NCBI GenBank assembly: GCA_025769875.1
Contig: JAGFNK010000215.1
Location: 18,806-82,805 of the forward strand
DNA length: 64,000 nt
Source: Russula earlei
Lineage: Eukaryota > Basidiomycota > Agaricomycetes > Russulales > Russulaceae
Direction: 5' to 3'
The position numbers and the translations under genes are program-made. A model generated the notes under the pieces. That model was given only the letters and a program-made list of their open reading frames with translations, searched no databases and was not told where the DNA came from. Positions 22,798-35,356 of the stretch are shown in pieces (within the stretch, counting starts at the first letter, position 1; each line of letters begins with the position of its first letter).

Positions 22798-24553
22798 ATG
22801 TCCTCGCCACAGCCACAAATAGTCCAGGGCGTAGGAAGCGCCGCTGGATCAACCGTATGTGCACCGACACGCGTAAAGGATGCGGGAAACAGCAACTTGG
22901 GCACATTTGGGGTGTGTGTCCCCTTCCTCACTCGTCGCCTTCTCCTTACATAGGCGCCTCGCTGGCAATTGAATTCTGTGACTCAATTCATGTGTCCGCG
23001 ATCTGCAGGTCAAGTCTGGCCTTGCCCAGATGCTAAAGGTGCGCATGTCTCGCCCTTCGACTCGCCCTAGCGTTCCTCGTTTTGACGTCTTATGAACCTC
23101 GAGAAGGGTGGCGTCATCATGGACGTCGTCAACGCAGAACAGGTGCGCGTGCCCTATGGTCAAATGCAACCTTCGGTGATACTTATCAATGTCTGTCCGC
23201 GCGATGCCGTTTTCGTCCTCGCAAAGGCGCGCATCGCTGAGGAAGCTGGCGCGTGTGCCGTCATGGCACTGGAACGTGTGCCTGCGGATATTCGTGCTGC
23301 AGGCGGTGTTGCGCGTATGGCAAGTGCGAGGCTCTTTCGACGTGCATCCTCGTGCTAGAACCTATTCTTTTTGGTCCTTTGGCTTTTAGAGCGACCCTCT
23401 CATGATCAAGGAGATCGTCGAAGCCGTTTCTATTCCCGTCATGGCTAAAGTGCGGATCGGTCATTTCGTCGAAGCTCAGGTTAGCGACTTGACTACACAC
23501 ACATTTTTTTTACCACTCTTCGGGGTAAATCAAAAGCGCCACTCATAAAAACGTGTTCCGGGTCGCCCCCTTCGTAGATATTACAAAGCATCGGCATTGA
23601 CTACATCGACGAGTCAGAAGTGCTGACTCCCGCGGACGAGGAACACCACATCACCAAGCACACGTTCAAGGTGCCCTTCGTTTGCGGTGCGCGCAACCTC
23701 GGCGAGGCTCTTCGACGCATATCCGAGGGCGCGGCCTTCATCCGCACCAAGGGGGAAGCGGGAACCGGAAATGTCGTCGAGGCGGTACGCCACCAGCGTG
23801 CTGTCGGAAGCGAGATACGCAAGGCGAGCGTAATGACGGACGATGAGCTGTATGCGTACGCCAAGGAAATCCAGGCACCGTTCCACCTGCTCAAAGAGAC
23901 GGCGCGCTTGAAGCGGCTGCCCGTTGTCAATTTTGCTGCCGGGGGAATCGCCACGCCAGGTCTGCAGTTTTTGATGCGATATCTCGCGCCAACGCGGTCT
24001 TACTGTCACCGAATACAGCCGACGCAGCGTTGATGATGCAGTTGGGCTGCGATGGAGGTCGGCAATGTCTTCCATCCTATGGTTTCAACGTAATTGATCG
24101 GTTTGCGATTCCTTGATATTTTCAGTATTCGTAGGTTCGGGAATCTTCAAGGTGCTTTCCCACTAAGCGTTCATTTCATCCAACCCTATTGATATATTTC
24201 GCTTCGCTACAGTCCGGGGATCCCGCTAAGCGCGCTCGCGCTATCGTGCAAGCTGTGAGCGCGTAGCCAAGTACCGCCTTTCATCACTGAAAACGCGATC
24301 CTCCAGGTCACACATTACAACAACGCGAAGATTCTTGCGGAGGTACGGGCTCGATTTGAAATTCGCTCCCTTGATTTGCAGCCCTGAACCGGAACGAACG
24401 TGAAACAGGTCTCGGAGAACCTCGGCGCGCCAATGGTCGGCTTGTCGATGTAGGTGGTTTCGAGTTGTGTGCTTTGTGACGCCGGTCTGAACAACGGAAA
24501 CTTTAAGCGACGCGAACCTCGAAGGAGGGCGACTGGCTGCGCGTGGATGGTAA
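22798..24553 (+). CDS. SNZ1: Pyridoxal 5'-phosphate synthase subunit PDX1/SNZ
   Basis: TIM-barrel synthase that makes PLP (vitamin B6) from ribose 5-phosphate, glyceraldehyde 3-phosphate and ammonia supplied by the PDX2/SNO glutaminase. Exon 1 starts [13 protein letters not shown] at 22798. Then [62 protein letters not shown] (the Lys that carries the intermediate), [52 protein letters not shown] and FVGSGIF, ending in LAARGW at TAA 24551-24553. At least eight introns, one of them GC-AG (23320-23389). The last exon is only reached by splicing from GTAGGT just after GLS; unspliced, the frame would stop at once. The full-length motif set is present. Confidence 0.93.
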
Positions 24554-25042
24554 GGCGACGGGCAAGGGATAAGATAGACCGCGGAAGAGATTTATTCGTC
24601 ACTGTAGCAGTACAAAGGGGATGTGGAAAAGTCTGCGTGTACGACCTACGACGTTTCACTTGACGTGAAGAGGAAAATAAAACAACATGATGTCACCGTC
24701 AGGGGGTGGAGACAGACCCACACGATGTCCAACGGCAACGACAACGACAACACAAAGGAGCAACTTAAACAGTTCATTTCCGTTCGCCTTCTTTTCTTCT
24801 ATTGTCAGTTCATCTTGACCCCCTTAACAAGCAGTGGAGCCCCAATGCTTTATACACCTTTGACGTGACGTGTCCCAATCAGAAATTTGCAGGCAGGGCA
24901 AGGGCAAGGGCAAGGAGTGCATAATCGTGCGTCCCTTTCCGCGTTTGCCCTATCAACCAACCGATTGACAACCCCCCCCCAAAAAAAACAGCTTCAGATG
25001 ACCTCAAGAGAGAGTTGTTTACGGCAATGCAGGTCCGTGGGT
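24554..25042. other. Convergent 3' flanks, no gene seen
   Basis: 489 bp between the ends of PDX1 (+) and the RS-rich gene (-). Nothing coding was recognised. A run of C then A lies at about 24970-24990. Confidence 0.6.
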
Positions 25043-26755
25043 TCATCCCTTGACTTTTGCTGCTCGTCCTTTCGCCGCGGCTACCCCTTGTGTGACTTGC
25101 GGGCTGGCCCCTTCCTCTGGATTCTTGACGTTGGCGTTTGTGTTGATGGCGCGATCGATCGTGAAGGAGAACGGCTTCTTCTGCGCGTTACCCAATGGAT
25201 CCGAGTCGCACACACATAGAGTGCAAGCCGGTCCCCAAAGCGTGAACTCATCCACCACCGTATGTTTCATCCAACGATCGCTCCCATCCAACGAGGTTGC
25301 TTCCTATACTCCAAGTTCTCTCATTGTCGTAACGGAATAGAAATGAAAAATGGTCGTCTGTCTACAGGTTCCAAGAATCCGAGACCGTCAGTGAGTATTC
25401 ACCAACACCAAACGTCCCTGCGCGTGCCTCTTCTACTTGTTCCGCCGCTGCTTTGCGACGCTCCCCCGCCGCATACAGTTCAAGTAAACTCATCTCGAGT
25501 TCATGTCGTGAACGTTCAGCGGCACGGATGAGCGGCTCGGCGGCAGCCTTCTGAGACACGTTCAAACTGGCCAATCGGGCAATCTGCAGGTCCTGGTGTG
25601 AGGGGAGGCGAAGACCTGCCGAAAAGGAGATCGACTCGCCTCTTTATTAAGGCTCTCTTTCACGACCTCCTTTACTTCATGGGGCGGAATTGGGGGCATG
25701 CGGAAACTAGACGAAGAACGGGTGGCATTGGAGGTCGCTGGATTCGTTTGAGAGTGAGAGTTTCGCGATCGTTTGGGATTTGTGGTTAAATTAGTCGCAG
25801 TAGGGCTAGGCTTCCTTGGCTGAACGATGTGTTGTGGACTGTGCGGCGGAACCAAGTCTATCATCTTCACATCCTCGTTGATATTCGCCGCAGGCTGTGG
25901 TGTCACTTTCGCCTTGCCTTTGTCTAGAGGGGTTGAGGATACTGGTGTAGGGCTCAGACGTGTTTCGGATGATGACGGAGGTTGCGGAGATGCGGGTGAC
26001 GGTGATGGATCCCGTCGTGGGCGCCACACGTCCGCTGGACGGTCAGGTTGCAGAGGTGACTTTGGCTCTGGAGGAGCTGACAGTCTGGAGGACAATGGGG
26101 AATTCTTTTTTACATCTGCGGTCGATCGAGCATCCGGTGAACGCCGTCGCGGTGAGCTGCGACGCGGTGGAGGCGTCGGGGAACGCCAGCGGCGATCTCG
26201 TGAGGCTGGAGGAAAGAATTAAGCGTGTTCAACAACGTATGGCTCGAGCTGGGGTGACTGACTTGAACGGCGCCGGGGTGACCACGATCGGTCATCCCGC
26301 CGCCGACTCCTGGAACGTCGGCGGGGTGGCGTATTGCGTCGACGGTCACGGTTACGGTTGTCGCGTTGGACGCGTCCACGATTATTTTCCCGCGTTTCGT
26401 AGTCACGGCCGCGGTCGCGATTATAAACGCGTCCGTCGCGAGTACTGTCATTATCGCGGGAGCGATCGTGGTCGTGGTCTCTACGGTGGTCATAGTCCCT
26501 CCTCTCTGGTTCATAACGCCTGGAGTCATATCGTCTGTCGTCGCGGTCTCTTCCTCGCCCATCCGAGTCGTGGCGGGAGGAGCCGTGCGCGTCTCTATAG
26601 CGAGAACGATAGTCCGGCTGGTAGGAGTCACCGTAAGGTGGGCGAGAGCGGGGAGGAGGGGATCTACGGGGAGAACGCTGACGCCTTTCTGGTGGAGTGC
26701 GACTTGAGAGAGGCTCAAAATCAGGCTTTGGTGGGAGTGGAAGAGTGGAAGACAT
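25043..26755 (-). CDS. RS/RD-rich protein with Ala-rich C-terminal domain
   Basis: I cannot name this protein. Start MSSTLPLPPKPDFEPLS at 26755. Exon 1 is dominated by Arg, Asp, Ser and Tyr (runs such as RGRDRDDRRYDSRRY and RRRSRSRRRDD), like splicing-associated RS/RD domains. After a short intron near 26210-26245 the frame continues with PTPPPRRSSPRRRSPDAR, a Ser/Pro-rich part with PLDKGKAKV, then a helical block SQKAAAEPLIRAAERSRHE and ERRKAAAEQVEEARAG, and a final exon with TVVDEFTLWGPACTLCVCD ending KGRAAKVKG, TGA at 25043-25045. Only 43 bp separate its start from the cyclin-L-like start on the other strand. An RNA-processing role is inferred from the RS/RD content and this neighbour only. 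Confidence 0.7.
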
Positions 26756-26798
26756 TCAAAGGCGCTTGTTTGTTCCTTGTTTATTTCTACACCCATCC
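26756..26798. promoter_or_regulatory. 43-bp divergent intergenic region
   Basis: Start codons on opposite strands are separated by 43 bp only, so both 5' leaders and promoters must overlap each other or the neighbouring coding exon. Confidence 0.6.
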
Positions 26799-27831
26799 AT
26801 GTCAGTCCGTCCGAGGTTTTATCCACTCGCCTCGATTTCCCAAGTTCAGTCCACACCCTCCGCTCAAGACGGCGTTCCTCATGAAATAGAAGAGGATCTC
26901 AGAGCATATGGCTGCAAACTTATTCACCAAGCTGGCATATTACTTAAACCAGTGCGTCCCTTCCTATCCCTGACTCCTCTTACCCCCATACTCCGGGTGA
27001 CAGAAAGCAAGTAGCGGTAGCCACGGCCCAGATTCTCCTTCAGAGGTTCTTTTATGTTAGCTCTCTGAAGCAGTTCGGTGTCGCGGTACGCGCGGAAACC
27101 ATGCGATCTTTCGTTGTCCTTCTGACTCCCAGCAGGAAATTGGTATGGGGGCGCTGTATCTATCTTCAAAACTGGAGGAGTGCCCTGTCCGTATGCGCGA
27201 CCTCATCAACGTCTACGACCTCCTCCTTCAGCGTGCAGCCCACACTGTCGCATCGGGGTCCTCGCCGCATCAATCATCCGAATTCAAGTACACTCCAATG
27301 TCATACTTTGGCAATACGTTTTACGACCTCAAGGAGGCGTTGGTCGTTTCTGAGATGCAGATTTTAAAGAGGCTTGGATTCGACGTGCAGGTGGTGCTGC
27401 CCTATGGCACATTGGTGAACTACATGCGCTTGCTTGGGTTAACGAATCACAACGAGGCGGTATCGATGGCGTGGGGTTACCTCAACGACGCGTACGTACT
27501 ACTTACTGATGGACTTTTTTTTTTTTTTTTTGGCTCTCTAATTTCGCGCGAACTGAGCAGGCTGCAAACGCCGGTGTATGCGCTGTACGCCGTGCCAACC
27601 GTTGTGAGCGCGGCGATTCTACTCACGACGCGTCGGCTGGGTATATCGTTACCTTCGAATCCAGAGAATTGTTGGTGGAAATTGTTCGATGTGGACTGGG
27701 AAGATTTATGGAGTGCGAGTGGGCGCATCAACCGCCTCTACAGAGAAAGGACGACGGCGGAGCGAGTTGAGATTATCGGTTTGTTAAGTAAAAAAGATTT
27801 GCGACAATGGCTTGACGGTAGAGTAAAATAA
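26799..27831 (+). CDS. Cyclin L-like (transcription/splicing cyclin)
   Basis: Cyclin partner of a CDK11-type kinase that acts in transcription and splicing. It starts MSVRPRFYPLASISQVQS at 26799. The first cyclin fold reads EEDLRAYGCKLIHQAGILL, then QVAVATAQILLQRFFYVSS, then after an intron EIGMGALYLSSKLEECPVRM and DLINVYDLLLQR. A mid block has YFGNTFYDLKEALVVSEMQI and LKRLGFDVQVVLPYGTLVNY. After an intron with a T15 tract, the second fold includes YALYAVPTVVSAAILLTTRR and NCWWKLFDVDWEDLW, ending QWLDGRVK at 27831. The animal-type C-terminal RS tail is absent. The next gene's start lies 45 bp downstream. Confidence 0.85.
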
Positions 27832-27876
27832 GTAAATAAATATATCAAATACCTTTCCAACACAGCGACGACGACG

Positions 27877-30496
27877 ATGCTCGACCACTGCTCAATAATG
27901 CACAAAGGTCTGCTCGCTCTCCTTGACAGCTCTCTTTGTTCATAGTCCACCAGGCGGGATCGTCCTTTGGTCTCGTTCTTTCACTCCAGACGCTTCTCAA
28001 TTGGCCTCGTCCTCTGCATCTCCCGTCAACGGTCTCATCCGCGATGCTCTCATCGAGGGTCGCGCGGCAGAACAAAAGTATGAGAAGGACGGATATGCCG
28101 TCAGGTGGACGTTCGTCAACGACCTCGAACTAGTCTTTGTCGTACGTTCCCTTTGTGCCTTCCTTTCCACATACCCGTTACCCGTTCCGCGTTCTCAGGT
28201 CGCATACCAGCGCATCCTCCAACTCACATACGTTGAAGAGCTATTGGGTGCACTCAAGACCGTATTCGTCAAGCTTTTCCAGCCTTTCATCGCCGCGTTC
28301 GTTGCCTCGCTGCACGCCGTCAACAGCGCCGCCGTTTCGCTTTCCCATTCCGCATTGGAGCCGACCCCTTGGGATTTTGCAAAGGCGCTCGAAGGTTGGG
28401 ATGCCGCCTTTGACAAACTTCTCAAGGGTTTGGAGGACAAGGCTGCGCAGGTGCGCTCCTGTCTCGAACCTGCAAGCCTGCCACTCACGCACTGCCACCC
28501 ACGGCGGTTCAGGACCGCAAGTCTCGCTTGCATCCCGCTGCTAGACCACCTCCGTCTACGCCCAGCCCTGGTTCCAGTGACAATGATGCCCGTGGGCGCT
28601 ATTTGTGTCTTTCCGCCGCTTCCGCTTATGGCGGATATTAGCTCCAGCGGTGTCAAATCCTGGTACAGTGGACGAGAAAACGATAGCGCGTAATGTCCAA
28701 GTGCTAAAGAACAGGTTACGAGGACGAGGTGGAGCCCGTGCAGTTGGGCGGGGTAGGGCGCGTGGGGACCCTGGGAGCGGCAGAGACAGCCATCCCAACT
28801 CAGAGTGCGCACCATTGCACTATGCTTTCCTCTCCCCTTCTGACTCTACATGATGCCATCAGCTCAGACGCCGCTGTGAAGCGTAAGCCGCGAGGCAAGG
28901 TCCTCCGCAAGTGGGGCGACGCACCACCCAGTGAATCCGAGATGGCCTCTCTCGACTTCTCATACGAGAAGTTGAGTGACCTGGATGCTCACCCCGCTTC
29001 AAATGACTTGCAGGCACTCGTAGACGAGGCTTCACTCGGAACTCGCAGCAGAGATGGGCTGTATGAAGTCAGAGACTTGGAGTTTACCAACAGCAACACA
29101 GCGGATGACGCGATCGTCAGAGCACTTAGCGCAGGTCCGGACAAGGAAAATAAGGGCTCGCTTGGCACTTTGGGTTCATTATTCGCGAGATTTACGGGTT
29201 CGAAAGTACTCTCACAGGACGATCTCAACCCTGCATTGGAAGGCATGAAGCAACATTTGATGAAGAAGAACGTGGCCAAGGATATTGCTGAGAAAGTTTG
29301 CGATGGCGTTGGGGAGAGCCTCGTTGGGAAAAAAGTGGGCGGATTCCAAAGTGCGTCGCTCCCCTGGTTCTGTTTAACACGGCAAATGACTTTCCTTAGC
29401 AACAAATGCGGCCGTACGGCAGGCCCTATCTAATTCAATCACGAACATATTGACCCCCAAAACATCGACAGACCTGCTGCTCTCCATTCGAGCTAAATTG
29501 TCGTCGCCACTTACGTCAACTCAACAGCGCATGCCATATAGTATCACGTTTGTAGGTGTCAACGGCGTGGGCAAGAGCACCAACTTGTCCAAAGTCTGCT
29601 TCTGGCTCATCCAAAATGGCTTCAGGGTCCTCATCGCTGCGTGCGATACCTTCCGGTGTGCTTGCTCGGCTCCCAACTCGGGTCACAAAAATTCATAATT
29701 GTACAGGAGTGGAGCCGTGGAACAGCTACGCGTACATGTCCGGAATTTGAGTATGCTTGGCGTGAACGGAGCTGGAGATAGCAAGGGTCGTGTTGAGTTG
29801 TATGAGCGAGGTTACGGAAAGGATGCCGCGGGAATCGCTAAGGAGGCTATCACCTACGGTAAGGTTCTTTATCACTGGTTTCACAGGGAACACTCAAGGG
29901 CACCTTAGCGAGGGACAATGACCTTGACGTTGTTCTGATAGACACTGCTGGCCGAATGCAGGATAACGAGGTACGTATATCTCGCCTTGAACTCCAGGAC
30001 AATTGCCAATCGGCTCACGGTTTCAACCACATCCAGCCCTTAATGCGGGCCCTTGCCAAGTTGGTGTCTGTGAATAATCCTGACAAGATTCTCTTTGTTG
30101 GCGAGGCCCTTGTCGGAAATGAAGCTGTTGACCAGCTATCCAAGTTCGATCGTGCCTTGCGCGATTTTTCTGGCGCAGGGGGTGTGAGTAAGGGACGTGG
30201 CATTGACGGAATGCTTGTAACCAAGTGGGATACTGTGGATGATAAGGTTGGTTCCCTTGTGCCTGCTGAGCTTCCTAGGGAGGCTGATATGAGACCCCTG
30301 GTGATCGTAGGTCGGCGCGGCTTTATCCATGACATATGTGACAGGGCAGCCAATCGTTTTTGTTGGCACGGGACAGGTACCCCCTTCCTTTCTTCCCCTT
30401 CCCGATGCGGACCTAATGCATGAATGACTATAGACATATACAGACCTGAAGCAACTGCGTGTTGCGAACGTGGTCCAAGCTATTCTAAGCGATTAG
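27877..30496 (+). CDS. SRP101: Signal recognition particle receptor subunit alpha
   Basis: ER-bound GTPase that receives the SRP-ribosome complex during cotranslational targeting. The N-terminal SRX domain starts [11 protein letters not shown] at 27877 and continues after a short intron as [16 protein letters not shown] basic linker follows ([16 protein letters not shown]). The NG domain has KVGGFQ then, after an intron, NAAV and [14 protein letters not shown]; the P-loop [22 protein letters not shown] across an intron; [11 protein letters not shown]; the TKWD base-recognition motif; and [11 protein letters not shown], ending VVQAILSD at TAG 30494-30496. All GTPase motifs are present. Length is about 620 residues, usual for the family. 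Confidence 0.93.
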
Positions 30497-31937
30497 TTCG
30501 AGGCAAGTTGGGAAAATGGAGAATCGGAATCCCTGAGCCTAGGTGTTGGCGAGCAAGGTCCCAGTATGGCTAGGATCATGCTGGCATGACGAACCGGTCA
30601 ATGTCGAATGAGTCGATGCGTATGATGCGTACCTCTCACCGAATCATTGTCAACACGATATGTTCGCGGGGTGTTAATGTAGTATCCCTACTGTTATACT
30701 ATTTAGATTTTCTTGAAGGATTAATTGCCGGATTGCCCCTACAACATTCAGGGTACACCGTGTGTTGTGTGAACGTAAAACCCTCATGCTCGAGCAACGG
30801 TTCGATAAGAACGGTGGACTGCATGTCACTGTGGCGATGATTGACGATGGTAGGCTCTTATTCGTATGGGATAAACGAAGCCACTATGGTCCGAAAGATG
30901 TGGAGGAGAATATCTTGAGCGTACGACATCTGCTATCACACTTAAAAATATAGATACCCTCAGGTCTCTCATCTCTCAAATTGATGCGCTTCGAGTTCCA
31001 CCAAGCGCCGTTCGTACACTGAACCATTATGTCGAAACGCCGCAAGAACCGCCACGAGCGCCCCAAAACACTGATATCCCTGAAGGCCAATCGAGTAGGA
31101 GGAACTGATCACTCCCCGCCTACCAAAAAGACACTGTGCCACCAACAGACGAGGTACACAGCGAGTCGGTCGTTGGTCAACTAGCACCCGACCGCGTTGC
31201 TTTACGTGCGGACGAGGGGGAGCATTGTCAGGAACAAAAACGAGGATGTTGCACGAGACGGCGTTGCGTCGTCCATGAGTTCGGAAAACAAAGATGGCTC
31301 TGGCCCATGGTGACATGAGGAGGGACCCCTGTGCTCAACATGAGGCGGCGTCCTAGCACGGCGAGTGATGCGCCGTGGCCGGATACCTACACGGGAAAAA
31401 GGGCGCGAACAGATTCGATTCGATTCGATTGGCGGTGGTGTTTGAGGTGGGACTCGCGCCCCTTACCCAGATGCGCGGATCATGAATGCTACGACATGGA
31501 GACCGCGCGTGGGCTCTGGCCACCGAGCAAAGGAGGGGCGAAGGAGATAGAGGATGGTGGACTCGGACGCGTGTGCAGACCACAAGGATTGTTTCTGTCT
31601 TCGCCTGCCTCCCCCTGGGATGGTTGCCAACGTAGGGACCGCCGCTACGACCACGACCACGACCGCCTACAAGTACAGGTCATCGAGTACGAGTAGACGT
31701 CTGATACGGGAGACCCACAAAACGATGGAGAAGCACCGACGGAGCGGTTGAGATTAAGGTGAGTCGGCGGCCCTGACCTACCTGCCCGCAGTTCCGGACG
31801 ATTCGCAGTCCGCGTTGGTCGCTAGCTAGCGAGGCGAAGGACTTGGAGACGGTCTTCGCCGCACAGACGGGTATCATCATGGAGGATCAAATATAAGAGC
31901 CCATGCCAACTTATCATTATTGCGGCCGTGTTACATC
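30497..31937. other. Intergenic stretch, nothing recognised
   Basis: About 1.4 kb without a recognisable gene. Frames of up to 121 codons lack family resemblance. A GATTC pentamer repeat lies at 31412-31430 and GACCAC units at about 31650. The right end should hold the GLO2 promoter. Confidence 0.5.
31412..31430. repeat. GATTC pentamer repeat
   Basis: Nearly four tandem GATTC units. Confidence 0.85.
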
Positions 31938-33147
31938 ATGTTCATCTTACCACGCCAGTTCACCGTCACCGTTGGCCCGAGGCTGAGGCTGAGGCTGCTA
32001 ATGCTGAGGTCGGCCCTCAAGCAGCGATCATTCCACTCCTCGGCCTGTTCGAGAGCCACCATGAGGGTCGTTCCAATCCCCGTCCGGAAGGACAATTACT
32101 CCTACCTCATCATAGACGACACCGTGAACGAGGCCGCCGCGGTAGACCCATACACTCCCTCCAAAGTAAAGGAGGCAGCGGAACGGCTCGGGGTCAAAGT
32201 CGTCGCAGGAATCACTACTCATCATCACAATGACCACAGCGGTGGAAACCAAGTTCGTTCCCTCTCATCTACCGACCTTACCTTTTGACTAAATTGCTGC
32301 CAACATCGTGCAGGAATTCGTAAGTTTCAAGTTGAACTCCCATATGCTCAATCACTTGATTGTTTTATGCGATGTTCAAACTCGCCCACCCACACAGGCC
32401 CAGCTATTCCCAGGCGTCCCGATTTACGGTGGTAGCCATCGGAGCCCCGCCCTGACCCAGCTGGTCAAAGGCGACGATCAATTCACCATTGGCAAGACAC
32501 TCAACGTCGAGTCCGGTTTCATCCCAATCATGTATGCAAAACCCCGTAACGCTTACCGCACAACAGGTGTCTCGCAACCCCCTGCCACACGCAAGACTCG
32601 ATCTGCTACTACGTGACCGATGCGAGGCCGGCCTCGGCCTCGGAACAGACCGCGTCTGCGTCCGCCGGTGCAGTCTTCACGGGCGACACGCTCTTCATCG
32701 CCGGCTGCGGCGTCTTCTTTGAGGGCTCAGGCGCCGAGATGCACGCCGCGTTCCAACGTCTCGCCGCGCTCCCAGACGCGACCGTCACCTACGTGGGGCA
32801 CGAGTATACCGCGGGCAACCTCCGCTTCGCCCGTTCCATCGACCCGGACAACCCGGCACTCGCGCGTCTCGGGGAGCTCGTCGCTGCGCACGGCGTCACA
32901 GTTGGTCGTACGACGATCGGCGACGAGAAGGATTGGAATGTCTTTTGGCGCCTCACGAGCGACCAAGTGAGGTGCGTGAATCTTGAATCTATCCCTGACC
33001 CTCCGTGATATCAAATATACCGTCACTACCTTCATGTTACCTCCACTCGCACCGACACGCAGGACAGCCACAAAGACAGGGCCAGACGCATCACCAACCG
33101 AGATAATGGATAAGTTAAGGACGCTGAAGAACAACTTCAAAGGGTGA
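31938..33147 (+). CDS. GLO2: Glyoxalase II (hydroxyacylglutathione hydrolase)
   Basis: Metallo-beta-lactamase-fold enzyme that hydrolyses S-lactoylglutathione in methylglyoxal detoxification. Frame from MFILPRQFTVTV at 31938. The first 40 residues are Arg-rich with RSFHSSACSRA, a likely mitochondrial presequence. A further ATG at 32061 (MRVVPIPVRKDNYSYL) sits in a strong GCCACC context and would give a cytosolic form. Metal motif THHHNDHSGGN at about 32215; ATPCHTQDSICYYVTD after an intron; FTGDTLFIAGCGVFFEG (substrate and metal site); TYVGHEYTAGNLRFA. After the last intron it ends LKNNFKG at TGA 33145-33147. All metal-binding His and Asp residues are present. Confidence 0.9.
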
Positions 33148-33374
33148 CCGGAGCGACAATTCTCGTTGCACGTGTGCATCTCAGCGGATGTACTTCTTTC
33201 GTCTTCATATTGCGAAGCAACTTGACACTGGGAGGGGTAAGACGATATATAGTAAACTTCCTACTACCCAAAAAAGATATGTCGAGTAACAAGCATTGGG
33301 GAGAACAGAATACTCATGGCAACAGACAAGTGTCAGATGGGAGATGATGAGTAGATGGTAGCGCGGTGGGGGCA

Positions 33375-34276
33375 CTATGAAATCCCGAACACTTTGAGAA
33401 CAGCTGCACGTGCGTATGGAATGTATGACAGCGTGTACCAGAGGAACGCGAGGTACTCGAGCACGACGAAGACTGCATCAACATCTTGAGCGAACTGACG
33501 GAAGCGATGGCGGAAGTGAGGACATACTGATACAGAGGGTACTGCTGTGAATCACGAAGGCTGAGATGAAGATCATCACGATCATGGCTAGGACGACGAT
33601 CGTCGCGACAACGCGAACAGGCTTGAACATCTGGTCGTCGTGAGTGAAAAGAGATACAAAAGAAAAAGAATTCAGAACATGAATGACAGGGATACGAGAG
33701 TAGATTTACCAATTTAAGCTGCTTGGCGAACTGTTTCGTTTGGGTATGCAATATTGAGAGCATGTTCGAGAGAGCAAAGGCCACCAGTAGACGTACCCCG
33801 ATCAAGAAACCTGTGCCGATGAGCGAAACGATCGTCCCTAAAGCATAGAGAACTGTGTTGAAGGAGAAAAGAAACAATCAGGGGTCGAAGCAAGGAACGC
33901 AAGTCTTAGGAGGACGACGCAACCCACCTGCGAAAGAGGCTAGACCCCCGACGATGAGCATCACGGTGCCCAGGATACTAAGGACCAGTCCAATAGCAAA
34001 ACTGCGGCGGTTAAATCGCTCACGTCAAACAAGTTCGTCGGGGAACTTGGGGCTGGACCCTCCATCATGTTATGCGAGCCCGAACGGCCGACAACAGAGG
34101 TCGGACCCTCCGCCCAGTCGAAACGGTGAGGACGAGACGTACCATGCGGCAAAACCGTAGAGTCTCTGCGTGCGTGTCAGGTTTAAAAACTTGAAAGCGG
34201 GCTCGCCCTCAAAGAACTGCGTCTCGGGAATGGTGCCGCCAGCGGCCTCGAGGTTGAACCAGCCCTTGGAGCTCAT
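33375..34276 (-). CDS. SFT2: Sft2/Got1-family vesicle transport protein
   Basis: Golgi tetraspanning protein involved in retrograde endosome/Golgi vesicle fusion. Start MSSKGWFNLEAAGGTIPE at 34276. Before the first span is LNLTRTQRLYGFAA, the family's conserved S/T-x-T-QR-x-GF entry. Spans: FAIGLVLSILGTVMLIVGG, VLYALGTIVSLIGTGFLIG, then after KQLKL the block FKPVRVVATIVVLAMIVMIF, and a last one near EYLAFLWYTLSYIPYAR, ending LKVFGIS at the stop 33375-33377. Four or more introns split it at or near the membrane spans. It converges with GLO2, leaving 227 bp between stops. Confidence 0.87.
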
Positions 34277-35356
34277 TTAGTTGCTTTTTTTCTTACGGCT
34301 CGTGAAGTATGAGGTCTGGGGAAAGGGGGGGAAGAGGAGGTCGTCAAGTGCGTGAGGACGAGGTCTTGAAGAGTTGGAACGAGGATGGGTGATTGATGTC
34401 GGTCGGTAAGTACGATTGGAAGGGAAGGTGCGTCCTGATTGTCCTTACGTTATTACGTGGACTCATTCCTCTTACTTCCCACCATTACTCGACTCTCAAC
34501 TTCTCACTCAGCTCTCACTGACATCCATCGTACTCCATGCTGATTTTTATTCAAGGCAGAAATATAGGAGGAAAATGACCGCCACACGTGCTGAGCAATG
34601 CCGTGTCGGAGATTGATCTAAAGCTACTCAGCAGAAAGTCCGACAAGAGATGCCCGGACAATCCCCTGATCTCCGCCACCGTCGGAGCGTGAACATTGAG
34701 GTTGCATTTACGTTACGTCTTGAGTTTACGTTACCAGATTCTTTGTGACAATCAAATTCACCAGGTGTCACCATTTTCTGGTAACCGTATTTCAGTCGAA
34801 GAAGTCGTAGATAACCCTCACGGATGAACACAAATATGTAGCGGAGCGGGATTCGAGTCGTGACTTGGTGGCGCTAACGGGAGGGGCCTTGGACGCCGTC
34901 GCTTTTCTGTCCTGTGAAAGTAATTTATCTTCGAGCACTCAACTATCCATGGCAGTAAATAGCGAGAATGAGAACAAAACATGGATTTTTATTATATCCA
35001 AAAGAAACAGCGTTGAAGGACAATTGCAGACATCACGACAAAACATCGACCGTGACCAGCGAGATGAAGTTGAAAAACATGCGTCGTGCTGATCAAAACG
35101 TAAGCAAGTCGTAAAGGGCATGAGAATAAACACCATCAGAAGCATAAACATGCATGATAGAGTACGGAAGATCCGACTTGAGACATTAGAAAACGTTTGG
35201 CGGACTACGACCTGATTATCCAGCATGAGACCTGTCAGCATGAAATCCTAGGGAATCAACGCCGAAAGCGGGAACAAGGAGGGCACGCCCCCCAAAGGAT
35301 GATGATGGCCCACAGGGCGCGTACGCGTATACGGTATCAACCACTGGTGATCAGAC
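34277..35356. other. Intergenic between SFT2 and EDC4
   Basis: About 1.1 kb. It holds the SFT2 upstream region (T-rich tract at about 34284) and the EDC4 3' flank. No coding exon was recognised. Confidence 0.6.

Noticed and set aside
22798..24553. PDX1 truncated before its C terminus
   Set aside because: A GTAGGT donor just after GLS splices to an exon that ends in the family's LAARGW, so the early stop lies in an intron.
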